Assembly: GCA_937899715.1 (NCBI GenBank)
Contig: CALCNX010000078.1
Coordinates: 1 to 46,521, forward strand
Source: an uncultured bacterium
GTDB lineage: Bacteria > Bacteroidota > Ignavibacteria > Kapaibacteriales > UBA4661
DNA: 46,521 bases
Reading direction: 5' to 3'
A program made the translations under genes and the position numbers. Within the stretch, counting starts at the first letter, position 1. Every line of letters starts with the position of its first letter. The notes beneath the pieces are model-generated. The model ran no database searches. It was not told the DNA's origin and saw only the letters and a program-made list of their open reading frames with translations. Of this stretch, positions 33,861 through 42,729 are shown one piece after another.

Positions 33861-34595
33861 TTATATCATCGTATCTTCTCTGAACTTCTGTGCTTGTCGG
33901 CGTGACATTTCCACCTTTGTGCCATCGGTAAGCGTCAGCATTAAGCCGCCGCCGTACCACGATTCCACGTCCGTAATTGCCCGCATATTCACAACGTGTC
34001 TGCGGCTGGCGCGAATAAAGTACGACGGGTCAAGGCGTTCTTCCATGCTGGCAAGCGTTCTGAGGAGCAAAGGTTTATTGCTGCCAAAGTAAAGCCGCGT
34101 ATAATTTCCTTCACTTTCCAATAAGCGAATATCACCCACGCGCACAAACCAGCATTTATCGCCATCTTTCACAAAAACTTGGTGGTCTGCCGTTAAAGGT
34201 GGTACTGTCGAATTATTTTCGGACTGTAACGGGTGAGCGCTTGGGGGAACACGAGAACGAAGTTTTTCGATTGCGCGAGCAAGATGGTCATGCTCAATCG
34301 GTTTTACCAAATAGTCTAATGCACTTACCTGAAAAGCTCGTAAAGCATAGTCATCGTATGCGGTTGTAAAGACGACGGTTGGTGTTGCCTGAAGTTCTGC
34401 CAAAAGTTGAAAGCCGTCTTTGCCGGGCATTTGCACGTCAAGAAATAAAACCTCCGGCTGCAGCGCCTGTATTTGTGTTAGCGCGTCGTTAGCCTCTTCC
34501 GCCTCGCCAATAATTTCAATGTCTGGATATTCTGCCAATAAGCGTCGCAACGCCACTCGTGCAAGGCGCTCATCATCAATAATCATTGCTTTCAT
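33861..34595 (-). CDS. LytTR-family response regulator
   Basis: The 244-residue protein has an N-terminal receiver domain with acidic pair Asp7-Asp8, phospho-acceptor Asp53 in LFLDVQMPG and the Lys of YLVKP near 98. A C-terminal LytTR DNA-binding domain follows (about 140-240, with VRLLESEGNYTRLYF-type and IRASRRHVVNM motifs). It acts as a transcription factor in two-component signalling. It overlaps the kinase gene by 4 bp (ATGA). Its stop codon overlaps the putative target duplication of the MITE-like element. Confidence 0.94.
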   Translation of the reverse strand: MKAMIIDDERLARVALRRLLAEYPDIEIIGEAEEANDALTQIQALQPEVLFLDVQMPGKDGFQLLAELQATPTVVFTTAYDDYALRAFQVSALDYLVKPIEHDHLARAIEKLRSRVPPSAHPLQSENNSTVPPLTADHQVFVKDGDKCWFVRVGDIRLLESEGNYTRLYFGSNKPLLLRTLASMEERLDPSYFIRASRRHVVNMRAITDVESWYGGGLMLTLTDGTKVEMSRRQAQKFREDTMI

Positions 34596-35674
34596 GCGGC
34601 TTGTGCAATAGATGGCTGAAACAGGCTCGGACAGGGGACGATAATTTTTGCCTCCACCGTGGAGTTGTTTTTATTCGCTAGAGAAAGGGATGCTTTTTCA
34701 CCAAAGAGCAAGGATAATCGCTCACGGGTGTTCGTAACACCAATGTTTTGTCCTTCGCGGGGATAATGTTTGGCAATTTGTCCGGTATTGAGAATACAAA
34801 TCTCAAGTTCACGTTCACTATAAAGCGCCTGAATAGTTATTGTACCTCCCCTTGGAAGTTCAGCAATACCGTGTTTGACAGCATTTTCGACCAATGTTTG
34901 GACAATTAAAGGCGGAATCGGCATTTCCAATGTTCGTTCATCTATATCCACAATCACATGGAGGCGTTTCTCAAAGCGTAAAGACTCCAGAGCGAGATAT
35001 TCCCCGACGATTTTCATTTCCTCGCGCAAGGGAACAGTTTGCGTATCGGCAGAGCGCAGCGAATAGCGGAGAATGCTTGCCAGTTGCGTCATTGCTTGCA
35101 TTGCCTTGTGCGGGTCTTCGAGCGTCAGTTCGCGTATAGTATTCAGGGCATTGAAAATAAAATGCGGATTCATCTGTGCTTTCAGTGCCATCAGCTCGCT
35201 ATCTTTCAAGCAGGCTTCCAGCTTCCATTTTTCGATTTCGGTCTCGCGCAATCGTTCAACAAAGTGAATCCCGAAGTACAGCGCCGACCATAAGAACATA
35301 CGCGTAAACCAGTTCAGCACAAAGTTGAGTTTATCGGCATTGCCATCGAAAAGGGTTGTATGAAAAACGTATGTTGCCAGTTGCTCGGAAATAAACGAGA
35401 GTGCGAATGCCATGAGGCTTGTGGCAATAATCACATATACCACTAACTTTAGAGGTGGCAAGGCGAGCCATTTCCAGCGATGCGTAATAGAACGGAACAG
35501 ATGTGTCATCGGCAAACCGAGCATACTCGTTGTGGCTGTTGTATAAACCCACCAGCGGTCGCAGCTATGACCATCGGCTAGGGAGAAAATAAGCCAGACG
35601 AATAGCGTGTATAATGACCAGCCGGAAAGCTGACATAACCAATAGAGTGCAGTCCGTGATTGCAAGAGTTTCAT
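34592..35674 (-). CDS. LytS/YehU-type sensor histidine kinase
   Basis: The 360-residue membrane kinase has four hydrophobic helices (about 10-35, 45-62, 75-97, 118-140). The His_kinase domain with phospho-acceptor His171 in QMNPHFIFNALNTIREL follows, then an ATP-binding domain with N-box QTLVENAVKHGI (about 260-271) and G-box NIGVTNTRERL (about 315-325). No extracellular sensor domain is present, so the signal is probably perceived in the membrane. It overlaps both the downstream LytTR gene and the upstream DoxX gene by ATGA, so all three are translationally coupled. Confidence 0.94.
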   Translation of the reverse strand: MKLLQSRTALYWLCQLSGWSLYTLFVWLIFSLADGHSCDRWWVYTTATTSMLGLPMTHLFRSITHRWKWLALPPLKLVVYVIIATSLMAFALSFISEQLATYVFHTTLFDGNADKLNFVLNWFTRMFLWSALYFGIHFVERLRETEIEKWKLEACLKDSELMALKAQMNPHFIFNALNTIRELTLEDPHKAMQAMTQLASILRYSLRSADTQTVPLREEMKIVGEYLALESLRFEKRLHVIVDIDERTLEMPIPPLIVQTLVENAVKHGIAELPRGGTITIQALYSERELEICILNTGQIAKHYPREGQNIGVTNTRERLSLLFGEKASLSLANKNNSTVEAKIIVPCPSLFQPSIAQAA

Positions 35675-36105
35675 TGGTCTTTAGTGAAACGTGAAAATAT
35701 GAGATTGTCCGCACTGTATCTTCCTGCGCCCAGAAATGTCATTGATAATGTAATGGCAGCATATAATACTGCCAATTCACCATCACCCAAAAGGTCATTG
35801 CTGTGCGCTCCGAGGGCTGCAAATATCATCGTGACAAAAACGGCAAATGTTGCGGGGCGATACAGCAAACCCACAACAATCAATAGCCCACCAAGAAATT
35901 CTGCATAGATAGCAGCATAACCAAAAATCTGTGGGAGCGGAATACCGATAGACGCTACATAATCAACAAACTTGGCGGGATTGCCAAAGGCTTTTGCGTA
36001 GCCGTGATGAGCCATAAAGCCGCCAACAACTATGCGCATCAGCAAAAATGCAGCATCCTGAGCAAAAGGCTCAACACGAATGAAAAGTGCAAAAAAGCGA
36101 TTCAT
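35671..36105 (-). CDS. DoxX-family membrane protein
   Basis: The 144-residue protein has four membrane helices and DoxX features such as LLMRIVVGGFMAHHGYAK and PLPQIFGYAAIYAEFLGGLLIVVG, with a C-terminal helix ALGAHSNDLLGDGELAVLYAAI split by a loop. DoxX proteins are small inner-membrane proteins linked to redox or thiol stress in some bacteria. ATG 36105 is preferred to an in-frame TTG 30 bp upstream. It is the first gene of the doxX-lytS-lytR operon, and its tight overlap suggests that it works with the kinase, perhaps as a sensor partner. This is inference. Confidence 0.88.
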   Translation of the reverse strand: MNRFFALFIRVEPFAQDAAFLLMRIVVGGFMAHHGYAKAFGNPAKFVDYVASIGIPLPQIFGYAAIYAEFLGGLLIVVGLLYRPATFAVFVTMIFAALGAHSNDLLGDGELAVLYAAITLSMTFLGAGRYSADNLIFSRFTKDQ

Positions 36106-36151
36106 AAATATAGCAAATATGTGATGAAGTGACAATGGATTAGAGGAAAAG

Positions 36152-38377
36152 CTATAACTGCCTCAAATACGAAATTTTAATGATAGCTTCTTGCTGCGTA
36201 AATGGCGTTTCATAACGGGGTTGGGCAAATGTGCGAGAGTCATTGAAGACAACAAAAACGTAGGATAGCGGTTCAAACTCCCACGAAAATCGTGCATTCC
36301 ATGTCGTGCGCTCGGCGGCGGTATTGTACTGCCAAAAGGCAATCAGTTGTAGGCGAGGATTGAGAGATAATCGCAATTCCGGTGCGAGCAAATGAGTGAC
36401 GCGCGTTGCCTGGGCTTCCCCAATACCGAAAAGTTCATTGCGTGTGTACGAAACAGATGCCGCAATGTGCGGAATGGGTGCAGTACGCAAGGAAAGCGAA
36501 AGCGATGAGAGTTGCCCGTTGAAATAACCCCCAAAAGCAAACTGCCCGCTCAAACTAACAGGTGCGCTGGGGTCAGTATTTCCTTCAATGCCAAAGCGCA
36601 TATAGTTGTATCGTCCAGGCGCAATGCTTATGCCTGTTAGAGGCTCAAATGCTTCGGTTAATACTTGGATATTGGGCTGAATATATCCACCCAGTCCGCC
36701 GCCATCGCGGAAGTTTACATACATCGGATAGGCACGTACATTTCCTTCCAATAATGCTCCGTCGGAAAGACGATGAACAACATCAACGAATGCACCCGGT
36801 CCCAGAAACAAGATTCCTTGCGGCATCCACGAAGGTCGCCAATTCAAATAAAATCCCGGCGAGGTACGAATAATGTCTGAACGGTCAGTAAAGCCGATAC
36901 CCGGATTATACGTGGCTGAAACCACCGATTGCTTCCATTCGGCATAAATCCAATTTTCCTGCAAAAGCATTTCGGCATAGCCCGCAAAGCCAACCGAACC
37001 TGCATCCGACGACAGCGATATCATACCCCGCAACGAAACAGGGTCGCTCACACGCATAAAACCATCCATGGCACCAACAATATTTGTTTTTGCACCTTGC
37101 GAACCAAAGGCTTCGTCGTGCCGCACAGTTGCTAATGCGCCGATGCGGGCATTTTCGCCAATGTTTTGAGTGTATCGCCCAACGCCAAACCACGAGGAAG
37201 GTTGAGATTCATCGCCGCGCTGCCGCATGATAAGTCCTCCGGCGCTATACGAAGAGGTTTGATTCACAAAACGCAAGCCCTCATCAATAGGACGTTTGCT
37301 GCCGTTATTATCCAAGCCGATTCGCCGACTGAAAAAGGGCTGTATATTGTGTCCCTCGCTAGAGCCAACGGAGAAAAGGCTTGAATTCTCCAGAAAAAAT
37401 TGCCGACGCTCAGGAAAAAAGACCGAAAAGCGGCTCAGGTTCACAACCTGTCGGTCAGCATCTGCTTGCGCAAAATCGGTATTTACCGTCAGGTCAAGAA
37501 TAGAATTGACGGTCGGAGACCATTTTGCTTCTCCGCCAAAGGACGGCTTTGCTTCTTGATTTTCCATTTTTCCGTTTGCCATCCGTTCCGCCAGACGAAA
37601 CGTGCCGTAGGGCTGTACGCGAAGATTGATGCGTGGCGGTGGTGGCTGCAAGCCTGTAACCAAGCCACCATATATCATCCGCCCAATGGTGTAGGCGCGT
37701 GGGACAGGCGACCAACGGGTAATTTGGTTCAAACGGCGATTGACACGGGCAAAATTGATTCCCCAGACGGTTTCATGCGGTGCCGATGTTGCTTGACTGT
37801 TATCGGGATAGCGCAAGGACGACCACGGAATCGCAAATTCTGCCGTCCAGCCGGAATCGCTAATGCTTGTGCGCACTCGCCAAATGGCATCCCAATCGCC
37901 ATCGAAAACGCGGTCTTCAAAAATTTGCATATCCGATTGCGACCCGTAAGGCGTTGTAAAGAAGGTTGGGACAGGTGTTCGTGGGTCGTGGAAGGTATCA
38001 AATGCCAGACCGACGGCTTCATTTTGGAAGGTTTCAAAATCGCGCCGTAGGTTCTGGACGCGAATACCATTTTTGCCCGCAGAATCGCGGCAAAATGCTC
38101 CGACGTAGATGTTTTCATCATCGAAGAGAATACGAATATCAGTATCGAATCGGGCGGGCTGCCCTTGGAAGGGTTCTGATTGGATAAAATTGCTCACCTT
38201 AGAAGCTATTTGCCAAGCGGCTTCATCAAGATTGCCGTCTATGACGAGCGGTGAAGTGGTACGATGTGCCTGAATCCGCAGTTTTGCTGCTTCTGCGGGT
38301 GCGGGAAAAATATCCTGTGCGGCGAGTTGCGAAGCGGTAGCAAAAACCGCCAACAAAGTCGAGAAAATGTATTTCAT
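36152..38377 (-). CDS. DUF5916 exported protein with CBM9-like N-terminal domain
   Basis: The 741-residue protein has a signal peptide (cleavage after QLAAQ near residue 21). A CBM9-like domain follows (about 40-230; SPLVIDGNLDEAAWQ, IRILFDDENIYVGAFC, GWTAEFAIPWSSLRY), then a long region of amphipathic beta strands (about 260-741) that looks like an outer-membrane barrel. The motif VNLSRFSVFFPERRQFFLENSS is split by turns and characteristic of DUF5916. The family is frequent in Bacteroidota and relatives, and its function is not known. AAGGA precedes the ATG. It ends 46 bp from the doxX gene on the same strand. Confidence 0.9.
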   Translation of the reverse strand: MKYIFSTLLAVFATASQLAAQDIFPAPAEAAKLRIQAHRTTSPLVIDGNLDEAAWQIASKVSNFIQSEPFQGQPARFDTDIRILFDDENIYVGAFCRDSAGKNGIRVQNLRRDFETFQNEAVGLAFDTFHDPRTPVPTFFTTPYGSQSDMQIFEDRVFDGDWDAIWRVRTSISDSGWTAEFAIPWSSLRYPDNSQATSAPHETVWGINFARVNRRLNQITRWSPVPRAYTIGRMIYGGLVTGLQPPPPRINLRVQPYGTFRLAERMANGKMENQEAKPSFGGEAKWSPTVNSILDLTVNTDFAQADADRQVVNLSRFSVFFPERRQFFLENSSLFSVGSSEGHNIQPFFSRRIGLDNNGSKRPIDEGLRFVNQTSSYSAGGLIMRQRGDESQPSSWFGVGRYTQNIGENARIGALATVRHDEAFGSQGAKTNIVGAMDGFMRVSDPVSLRGMISLSSDAGSVGFAGYAEMLLQENWIYAEWKQSVVSATYNPGIGFTDRSDIIRTSPGFYLNWRPSWMPQGILFLGPGAFVDVVHRLSDGALLEGNVRAYPMYVNFRDGGGLGGYIQPNIQVLTEAFEPLTGISIAPGRYNYMRFGIEGNTDPSAPVSLSGQFAFGGYFNGQLSSLSLSLRTAPIPHIAASVSYTRNELFGIGEAQATRVTHLLAPELRLSLNPRLQLIAFWQYNTAAERTTWNARFSWEFEPLSYVFVVFNDSRTFAQPRYETPFTQQEAIIKISYLRQL

Positions 38378-38521
38378 AACCGTTTGTCCTTGAAAAAATA
38401 CTGAGTTGTATTCAGAGGAGGAGTACGGTTTGATAGTTGAGAAAGTTAAAAAAATTATAGCGAGTGGTTAAAAATCGTGACGAGTGGTTCGTAGGGTTGG
38501 ATGAGTTTGCTGCCTGTCAGC

Positions 38522-39148
38522 CTACTCCCACTCTAAAAACTCCGACATATCCTCACGGTCTGCCGCGTAACGCAGTACACCATCCTCGACCAGTTCTGCA
38601 ACAATGAGTTTTACGTCATCAATGGGAACCTTGTAGAAATAGGCAAAGCGCCATGCATCTATCGGCGCACGGCGAATTTCCATGAGCAAAATTTCCTTTG
38701 CCGATACATCTACTTTATTCTCAATTCGCTGCACAATAGCATCTATCATTGGTTTGATTTCTTCAGCATTGAAATTTTTAATGGAAAAAAAGAAATTCGG
38801 CTGCGTGGTCAAGTCACAAATCGGGAATCCACGTGCCTCATGGAGCATTTCGGGCAGTAGCCCCAGCCCTACCAAATACGGTTCTTCACTTTCGCCTTCG
38901 GGAACGTCCATACCCCATAAATCATTCCAGACCGCAGGCTCGGTGCGGCGTAGCCACTCGAAAAATTTCTGTTCTGATTCCGGCAGTCGTAAAAATACCG
39001 TTGTGCCGAATGCTTCCGTCAGCGCCGTTGCTTGTTCACGAGTGATTGTCCAGAAAATTTCGTCGGGTATGGTTACTATCGCATGAGCCATCGTGTGCGG
39101 CTGCACCATCTGGCTGTGAACGAAGTGGATGAGTTCTTCTGTGGTCAT
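38522..39148 (-). CDS. Hypothetical cytoplasmic protein
   Basis: The 208-residue protein is acidic and soluble, with no signal peptide, membrane helix or motif recognised. It looks alpha/beta with a helical C-terminus (VDDVKLIVAELVEDGVLRYA-like pattern, reminiscent of a winged-helix end). ATG 39148 (MTTEELIHF) is taken as the start; a GTG 57 bp upstream would add a polar, low-complexity leader. The gene follows the large TPR gene by 76 bp on the same strand. The 144 bp to the DUF5916 gene contain two GAGTGGTT repeats 22 bp apart and no reading frame. Confidence 0.65.
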   Translation of the reverse strand: MTTEELIHFVHSQMVQPHTMAHAIVTIPDEIFWTITREQATALTEAFGTTVFLRLPESEQKFFEWLRRTEPAVWNDLWGMDVPEGESEEPYLVGLGLLPEMLHEARGFPICDLTTQPNFFFSIKNFNAEEIKPMIDAIVQRIENKVDVSAKEILLMEIRRAPIDAWRFAYFYKVPIDDVKLIVAELVEDGVLRYAADREDMSEFLEWE

Positions 39149-39224
39149 AGTGTTTTGTTTTTTTGGTTGAGTGGTGCTTATTTGCTTGTTTTGTGGGGAA
39201 TTCACGCGGTTACAGTTTGCTCCG

Positions 39225-42200
39225 TTACATTTTACTCAGTTTTTCGAGACGTTGCTGTGCGGTCTTGCCAAAATCATCTTCGCCGTGCTGCGCGATAACA
39301 AGGCGGTACATTTCCTTTGCCGATTCAATTTGCTTGGTGGCTTCGTAACACACTGCAAGATTGAGCAAAGCCAGTGTGTACCAGTCTTCCAGCCCGGCAA
39401 AAGCATTTTTATTTTTGAGAAATGCTGTTGTTGCCTCGCCGTATTTTTTTTCACGAAGGAAAAGTTCGCCGATGCGGTATTGTGCTTCAGCAGCGAGGTC
39501 ATCGGTGCGAGTGCTGGCAATGAGTTCCAGTTGAGTGCGGGCGCTATCAAAAAGGCTGTTCTGCCGAAAAAACATTGCCACACGGTATCGGCAGCGGTCG
39601 CCGTAATCCGAACCTTTGAAGCGTTCTGCCACTTCGCGGTAAAGGCGGATTGCACCTGCCGTATCGCCTCGTGCTTCGCGCATGGCGGCGCGCTCGAAGG
39701 CGGCGCGAGTGGCTGCGTCGTCACTTGGGTATAAACGCTCTACTCGTGCAAGAGCGCTATCGGCTTCATCGAAGCGCTTGCTTCCTGCTTTGAGCAATGC
39801 AGCTTCCAATGCCGCTCTGGGCGCAACATTGCTTTGTGCGTACTCCGTTTCCACGCGGCGGAATGTCGCAAATGCTTTGTTGGTATCATTGATGGCTGCA
39901 TAACTCCGTCCGATTTGGTAGAGTGCTTCGGCATTGCGCGGATTCTGGCGATTTTTTGCGATAAAATCTTCAAATTCAGCAGCAGCATTGGCAAATTTTC
40001 CTGAGTTGAAGAGCGTTTCTGCTTTTTTGAATTTTACTTCTTGCGCCAGCGTCGAGCCGGGGCTTGCGTTGATGTACTTATCCGCAATCGCTGAGGCTGA
40101 ATCTTCCTTGCCTTGCAGCATATAGCAGTACTGAACAGCATTCACCGCATCGGGCGCAAGGGCATGAAGCGGGAAAATATCTGCCACTGAGCGATATGCC
40201 TGAATAGCGGCATCATATTTTTCGACGTTGAAATAGCTGTCGCCAAGCGCATAGTAGGCGCGAGGCGCTGCTGAGCCTTGCGGATATGCATCCAGTAATG
40301 CCCGGAACTCCTGTGCCGCATCAGGAAAGCGGCGCTGCTGAAAATAAATCCATGCCGCGCCGTAGAGCGCATCATCGGCAAGTGATGAAGCAGGATATGC
40401 TTTGGCAAAATCGTGCATTGCTTCGAGCGCTTGTTCGTATTCTTGCAACCGATAGAGCGATTGCCCAAGCTGAAAGGCAGCATATTCGCCTTGTTCGGAC
40501 TTTGGCTTGAGCCGTGCGGCTTGGCGGTAGGAGTCGGCGGCAGCGCGGTAGTTTTTGGTGATGTACAAGCCGTCGCCCTTGCGCACAAGCACATCCAGCG
40601 CAAAACCGGACTGCGGATATTCGCGTAAGAGACGTGTAAAGGTTCCTGCTGATTCGGTAAATTGTCGCAAACGAAATTGTGTCCAACCCAAGCCGTAGAG
40701 CGCTTCTTCGCTACGACTGCTTTGGCTGTGTTCTGTCAGAAATGTCTGATAGCCGCGTACAACATTTTGTAGCAAATCCGCTTGGTATTGCGCCTCAAGT
40801 ATCCAAAAGGCAGCCTCAGCGCGATTGCCGACAATGGCTTCACTATTGGGGTCGTCATTGTTTTGAGGATTATCATTCAAAAACCGCGTGAGCTGCGTGA
40901 CGGCTTCGCGGTATTCTTTTGCGCCCACAAGCGCCACACCGCGCTTCAGAAGTGCCTCCGAGAGATATTCGTCGCGGTTGGGCAGCGCGTACAATGGCAC
41001 TTGCGCCAGTAACTGCTCCACACGCTCGAAGGAGCGAACTGCAAGCGCGTAGCTTTTTGCTTCCAAGGCAGTTTCGCCTAAAAACAAATTGACGCGCATT
41101 TGTGTTGTCGCATCAGGAGCTTCGCGGGCAGCGCGTTCAAGGGTTTTGCGGGCATCGTCATATTTGCCGTCGTGATAGTAAATTTCGCCAAGTTCCAAAA
41201 GTGCTTCTGCCGGAAAAGGAAAATCGGATTGTACCGCCAAGCCGCCCAATTCCTTGCGGGCTGTCTCGCGGTCGCCTTTGCGCTTGAGGGCAATGGTACG
41301 ATAAAGCCTCGCCACACCCGCCAAACGAGAGTATTCGGGATTGTTAAAATTATCCGCTTCGATGATAGCATCGTACTCCGTTAAAGCCGCATCTATCATG
41401 CTTTCCGTAGAGTCTGCGAGATTAAGAAGGGCATAGCCCTTACCCAGCCGTGCCCGCATCTGAAGTGGAGAACGGGGATATTCTTTAATGACTTGTTCAA
41501 AGTTTTTTAATGCCGCCTCAAAACGTTTCGCAGAGGCGTTTGCTTCGCCGCGCATATAAAGAAGTTGCTCCCGGGCATTGTCGGCATAACTTTGAGTTTC
41601 GTATGGTTTATCGTCTGGGGCTTGATTCTGAACGGCATTGAGAACAGTAGCCGCCGCCTCAAGTTCTGCCAATGCCCGCGCCGAGCGGCGAAATTGAAGG
41701 TGATTTTGTGCGGCGCGGATATGAGCGGCAAGCCGCACGTTGCCTCGCGGGTAAGCAGTAATGATGCGGTCATATCGTGCCAGTGCTGTGTCGTAATGAC
41801 GTGTTAGTTCGGCATACCGAGCAAGAAGGAAAAGTGCATCATCCGCATAGCGACCGTGTGGATAAAGGCTTGCCGTGCGGTTGAAGGCAATCTGAGCGCT
41901 ATCGGCAAAGGCTGTATTGACGGCGCTTTCTTGCATGAAGCACACACCTTGCCAGTAGAGACCATCTTCCAGAAGCACTACATAGCCTGAATCTGAGCGA
42001 GAAGCCCAGTTTTCCGAGGTTGAACCGATACTTTTAGCGAAATACTCTCGTGCTTCGCTAAAACGTTCACGTTCCAAGTATCGTTTTGCCGCAATGTCGT
42101 ATGCAAAGGGAAGAAGTGGAGAATTGGGACGGCGGAGCGCGAAGCTATCAATGGTGCGCCAAGCAGACACGTACTCATCAGGATTTTGTGCTCCGGCACG

Positions 42201-42473
42201 AAACTGCGCGTCTGCAAGAAGCAATACGGAGCGGTCAGAAGCAGGTGACTCAGGAAAAGACTGCAAGACTACTTTTAGGCGCTTTTGTGCTTCCTGCTGT
42301 ACATCGCGGCGGAACCATGCCTCGCCTTCAGCAAAGCGCTCCCCGCCATAATGGAGTGGCATGGGGGTCAGCTGCGCAGACAGGTGGGCAAAGTTTACCA
42401 TTACGCCAATAAATATACCCAGAGCCGCACCAATACTGAATCGGTGATTAAAAGTGTTATGTGGAAGATTCAT
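39225..42473 (-). CDS. Large exported TPR-repeat protein
   Basis: The 1082-residue protein has a hydrophobic N-terminal leader (about 12-32, likely cleavage LSA-Q). About 25 tetratricopeptide-like repeats follow, with motifs such as ALYGLGWTQFRLRQFTESA and ADDALYGAAWIYFQQRRFPDAA in broken series. Many units match the YbgF/BamD type (outer-membrane-lipoprotein-like) in which repeats are separated by YPxSxxA. It is therefore likely a periplasmic scaffold for protein complexes, perhaps of the Tol-Pal or envelope-assembly kind. The exact partner is unknown. ATG 42473 is preferred to an upstream in-frame TTG. Confidence 0.88.
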   Translation of the reverse strand: MNLPHNTFNHRFSIGAALGIFIGVMVNFAHLSAQLTPMPLHYGGERFAEGEAWFRRDVQQEAQKRLKVVLQSFPESPASDRSVLLLADAQFRAGAQNPDEYVSAWRTIDSFALRRPNSPLLPFAYDIAAKRYLERERFSEAREYFAKSIGSTSENWASRSDSGYVVLLEDGLYWQGVCFMQESAVNTAFADSAQIAFNRTASLYPHGRYADDALFLLARYAELTRHYDTALARYDRIITAYPRGNVRLAAHIRAAQNHLQFRRSARALAELEAAATVLNAVQNQAPDDKPYETQSYADNAREQLLYMRGEANASAKRFEAALKNFEQVIKEYPRSPLQMRARLGKGYALLNLADSTESMIDAALTEYDAIIEADNFNNPEYSRLAGVARLYRTIALKRKGDRETARKELGGLAVQSDFPFPAEALLELGEIYYHDGKYDDARKTLERAAREAPDATTQMRVNLFLGETALEAKSYALAVRSFERVEQLLAQVPLYALPNRDEYLSEALLKRGVALVGAKEYREAVTQLTRFLNDNPQNNDDPNSEAIVGNRAEAAFWILEAQYQADLLQNVVRGYQTFLTEHSQSSRSEEALYGLGWTQFRLRQFTESAGTFTRLLREYPQSGFALDVLVRKGDGLYITKNYRAAADSYRQAARLKPKSEQGEYAAFQLGQSLYRLQEYEQALEAMHDFAKAYPASSLADDALYGAAWIYFQQRRFPDAAQEFRALLDAYPQGSAAPRAYYALGDSYFNVEKYDAAIQAYRSVADIFPLHALAPDAVNAVQYCYMLQGKEDSASAIADKYINASPGSTLAQEVKFKKAETLFNSGKFANAAAEFEDFIAKNRQNPRNAEALYQIGRSYAAINDTNKAFATFRRVETEYAQSNVAPRAALEAALLKAGSKRFDEADSALARVERLYPSDDAATRAAFERAAMREARGDTAGAIRLYREVAERFKGSDYGDRCRYRVAMFFRQNSLFDSARTQLELIASTRTDDLAAEAQYRIGELFLREKKYGEATTAFLKNKNAFAGLEDWYTLALLNLAVCYEATKQIESAKEMYRLVIAQHGEDDFGKTAQQRLEKLSKM

Positions 42474-42729
42474 GACCAAGAAGCGTTTCAAGTACTTTTA
42501 TTAGGTTTTTTATGAACTTTCACAAATGTACACAAAAAAGCGAACCTCACGAAGCCTGTATTCATGCGGACAAAAAGAAATATGCGAAAAAGAAACAAGA
42601 ATTGATATATGTAGAAAACTTTTCGCGTGGCGTATTTCGGGGAAAGTTTGTAAGTTTATTGTTCGTGCAGCATAAAAGAACGCACACCCCATAAACCCTA
42701 TATTTGTAGCATTTTAGCGGAGTTCTGGC

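Noticed and set aside
38455..38500. Two GAGTGGTT words as LytTR operator repeats
   Set aside because: The spacing (22 bp) and sequence do not match the known LytTR direct-repeat pattern well, and the position does not suit any promoter I can see.
42512..42694. 60-codon frame upstream of nrdJ
   Set aside because: Very Lys/His-rich, with no ribosome binding site, and located in a divergent promoter region.
42699..42706. TATATTTG before nrdJ as a Bacteroidetes-type TAnnTTTG promoter element
   Set aside because: No TTG-type -33 element lies 19-21 bp upstream; a similar TAATTTTG before purF (19138-19145) also lacks it. AT-rich DNA makes chance matches likely.
42474..42729. Cobalamin riboswitch or NrdR boxes upstream of nrdJ
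   Set aside because: I found no B12-box-like GCCACTG segment and no paired NrdR palindromes in the 256 bp, so nothing is annotated.
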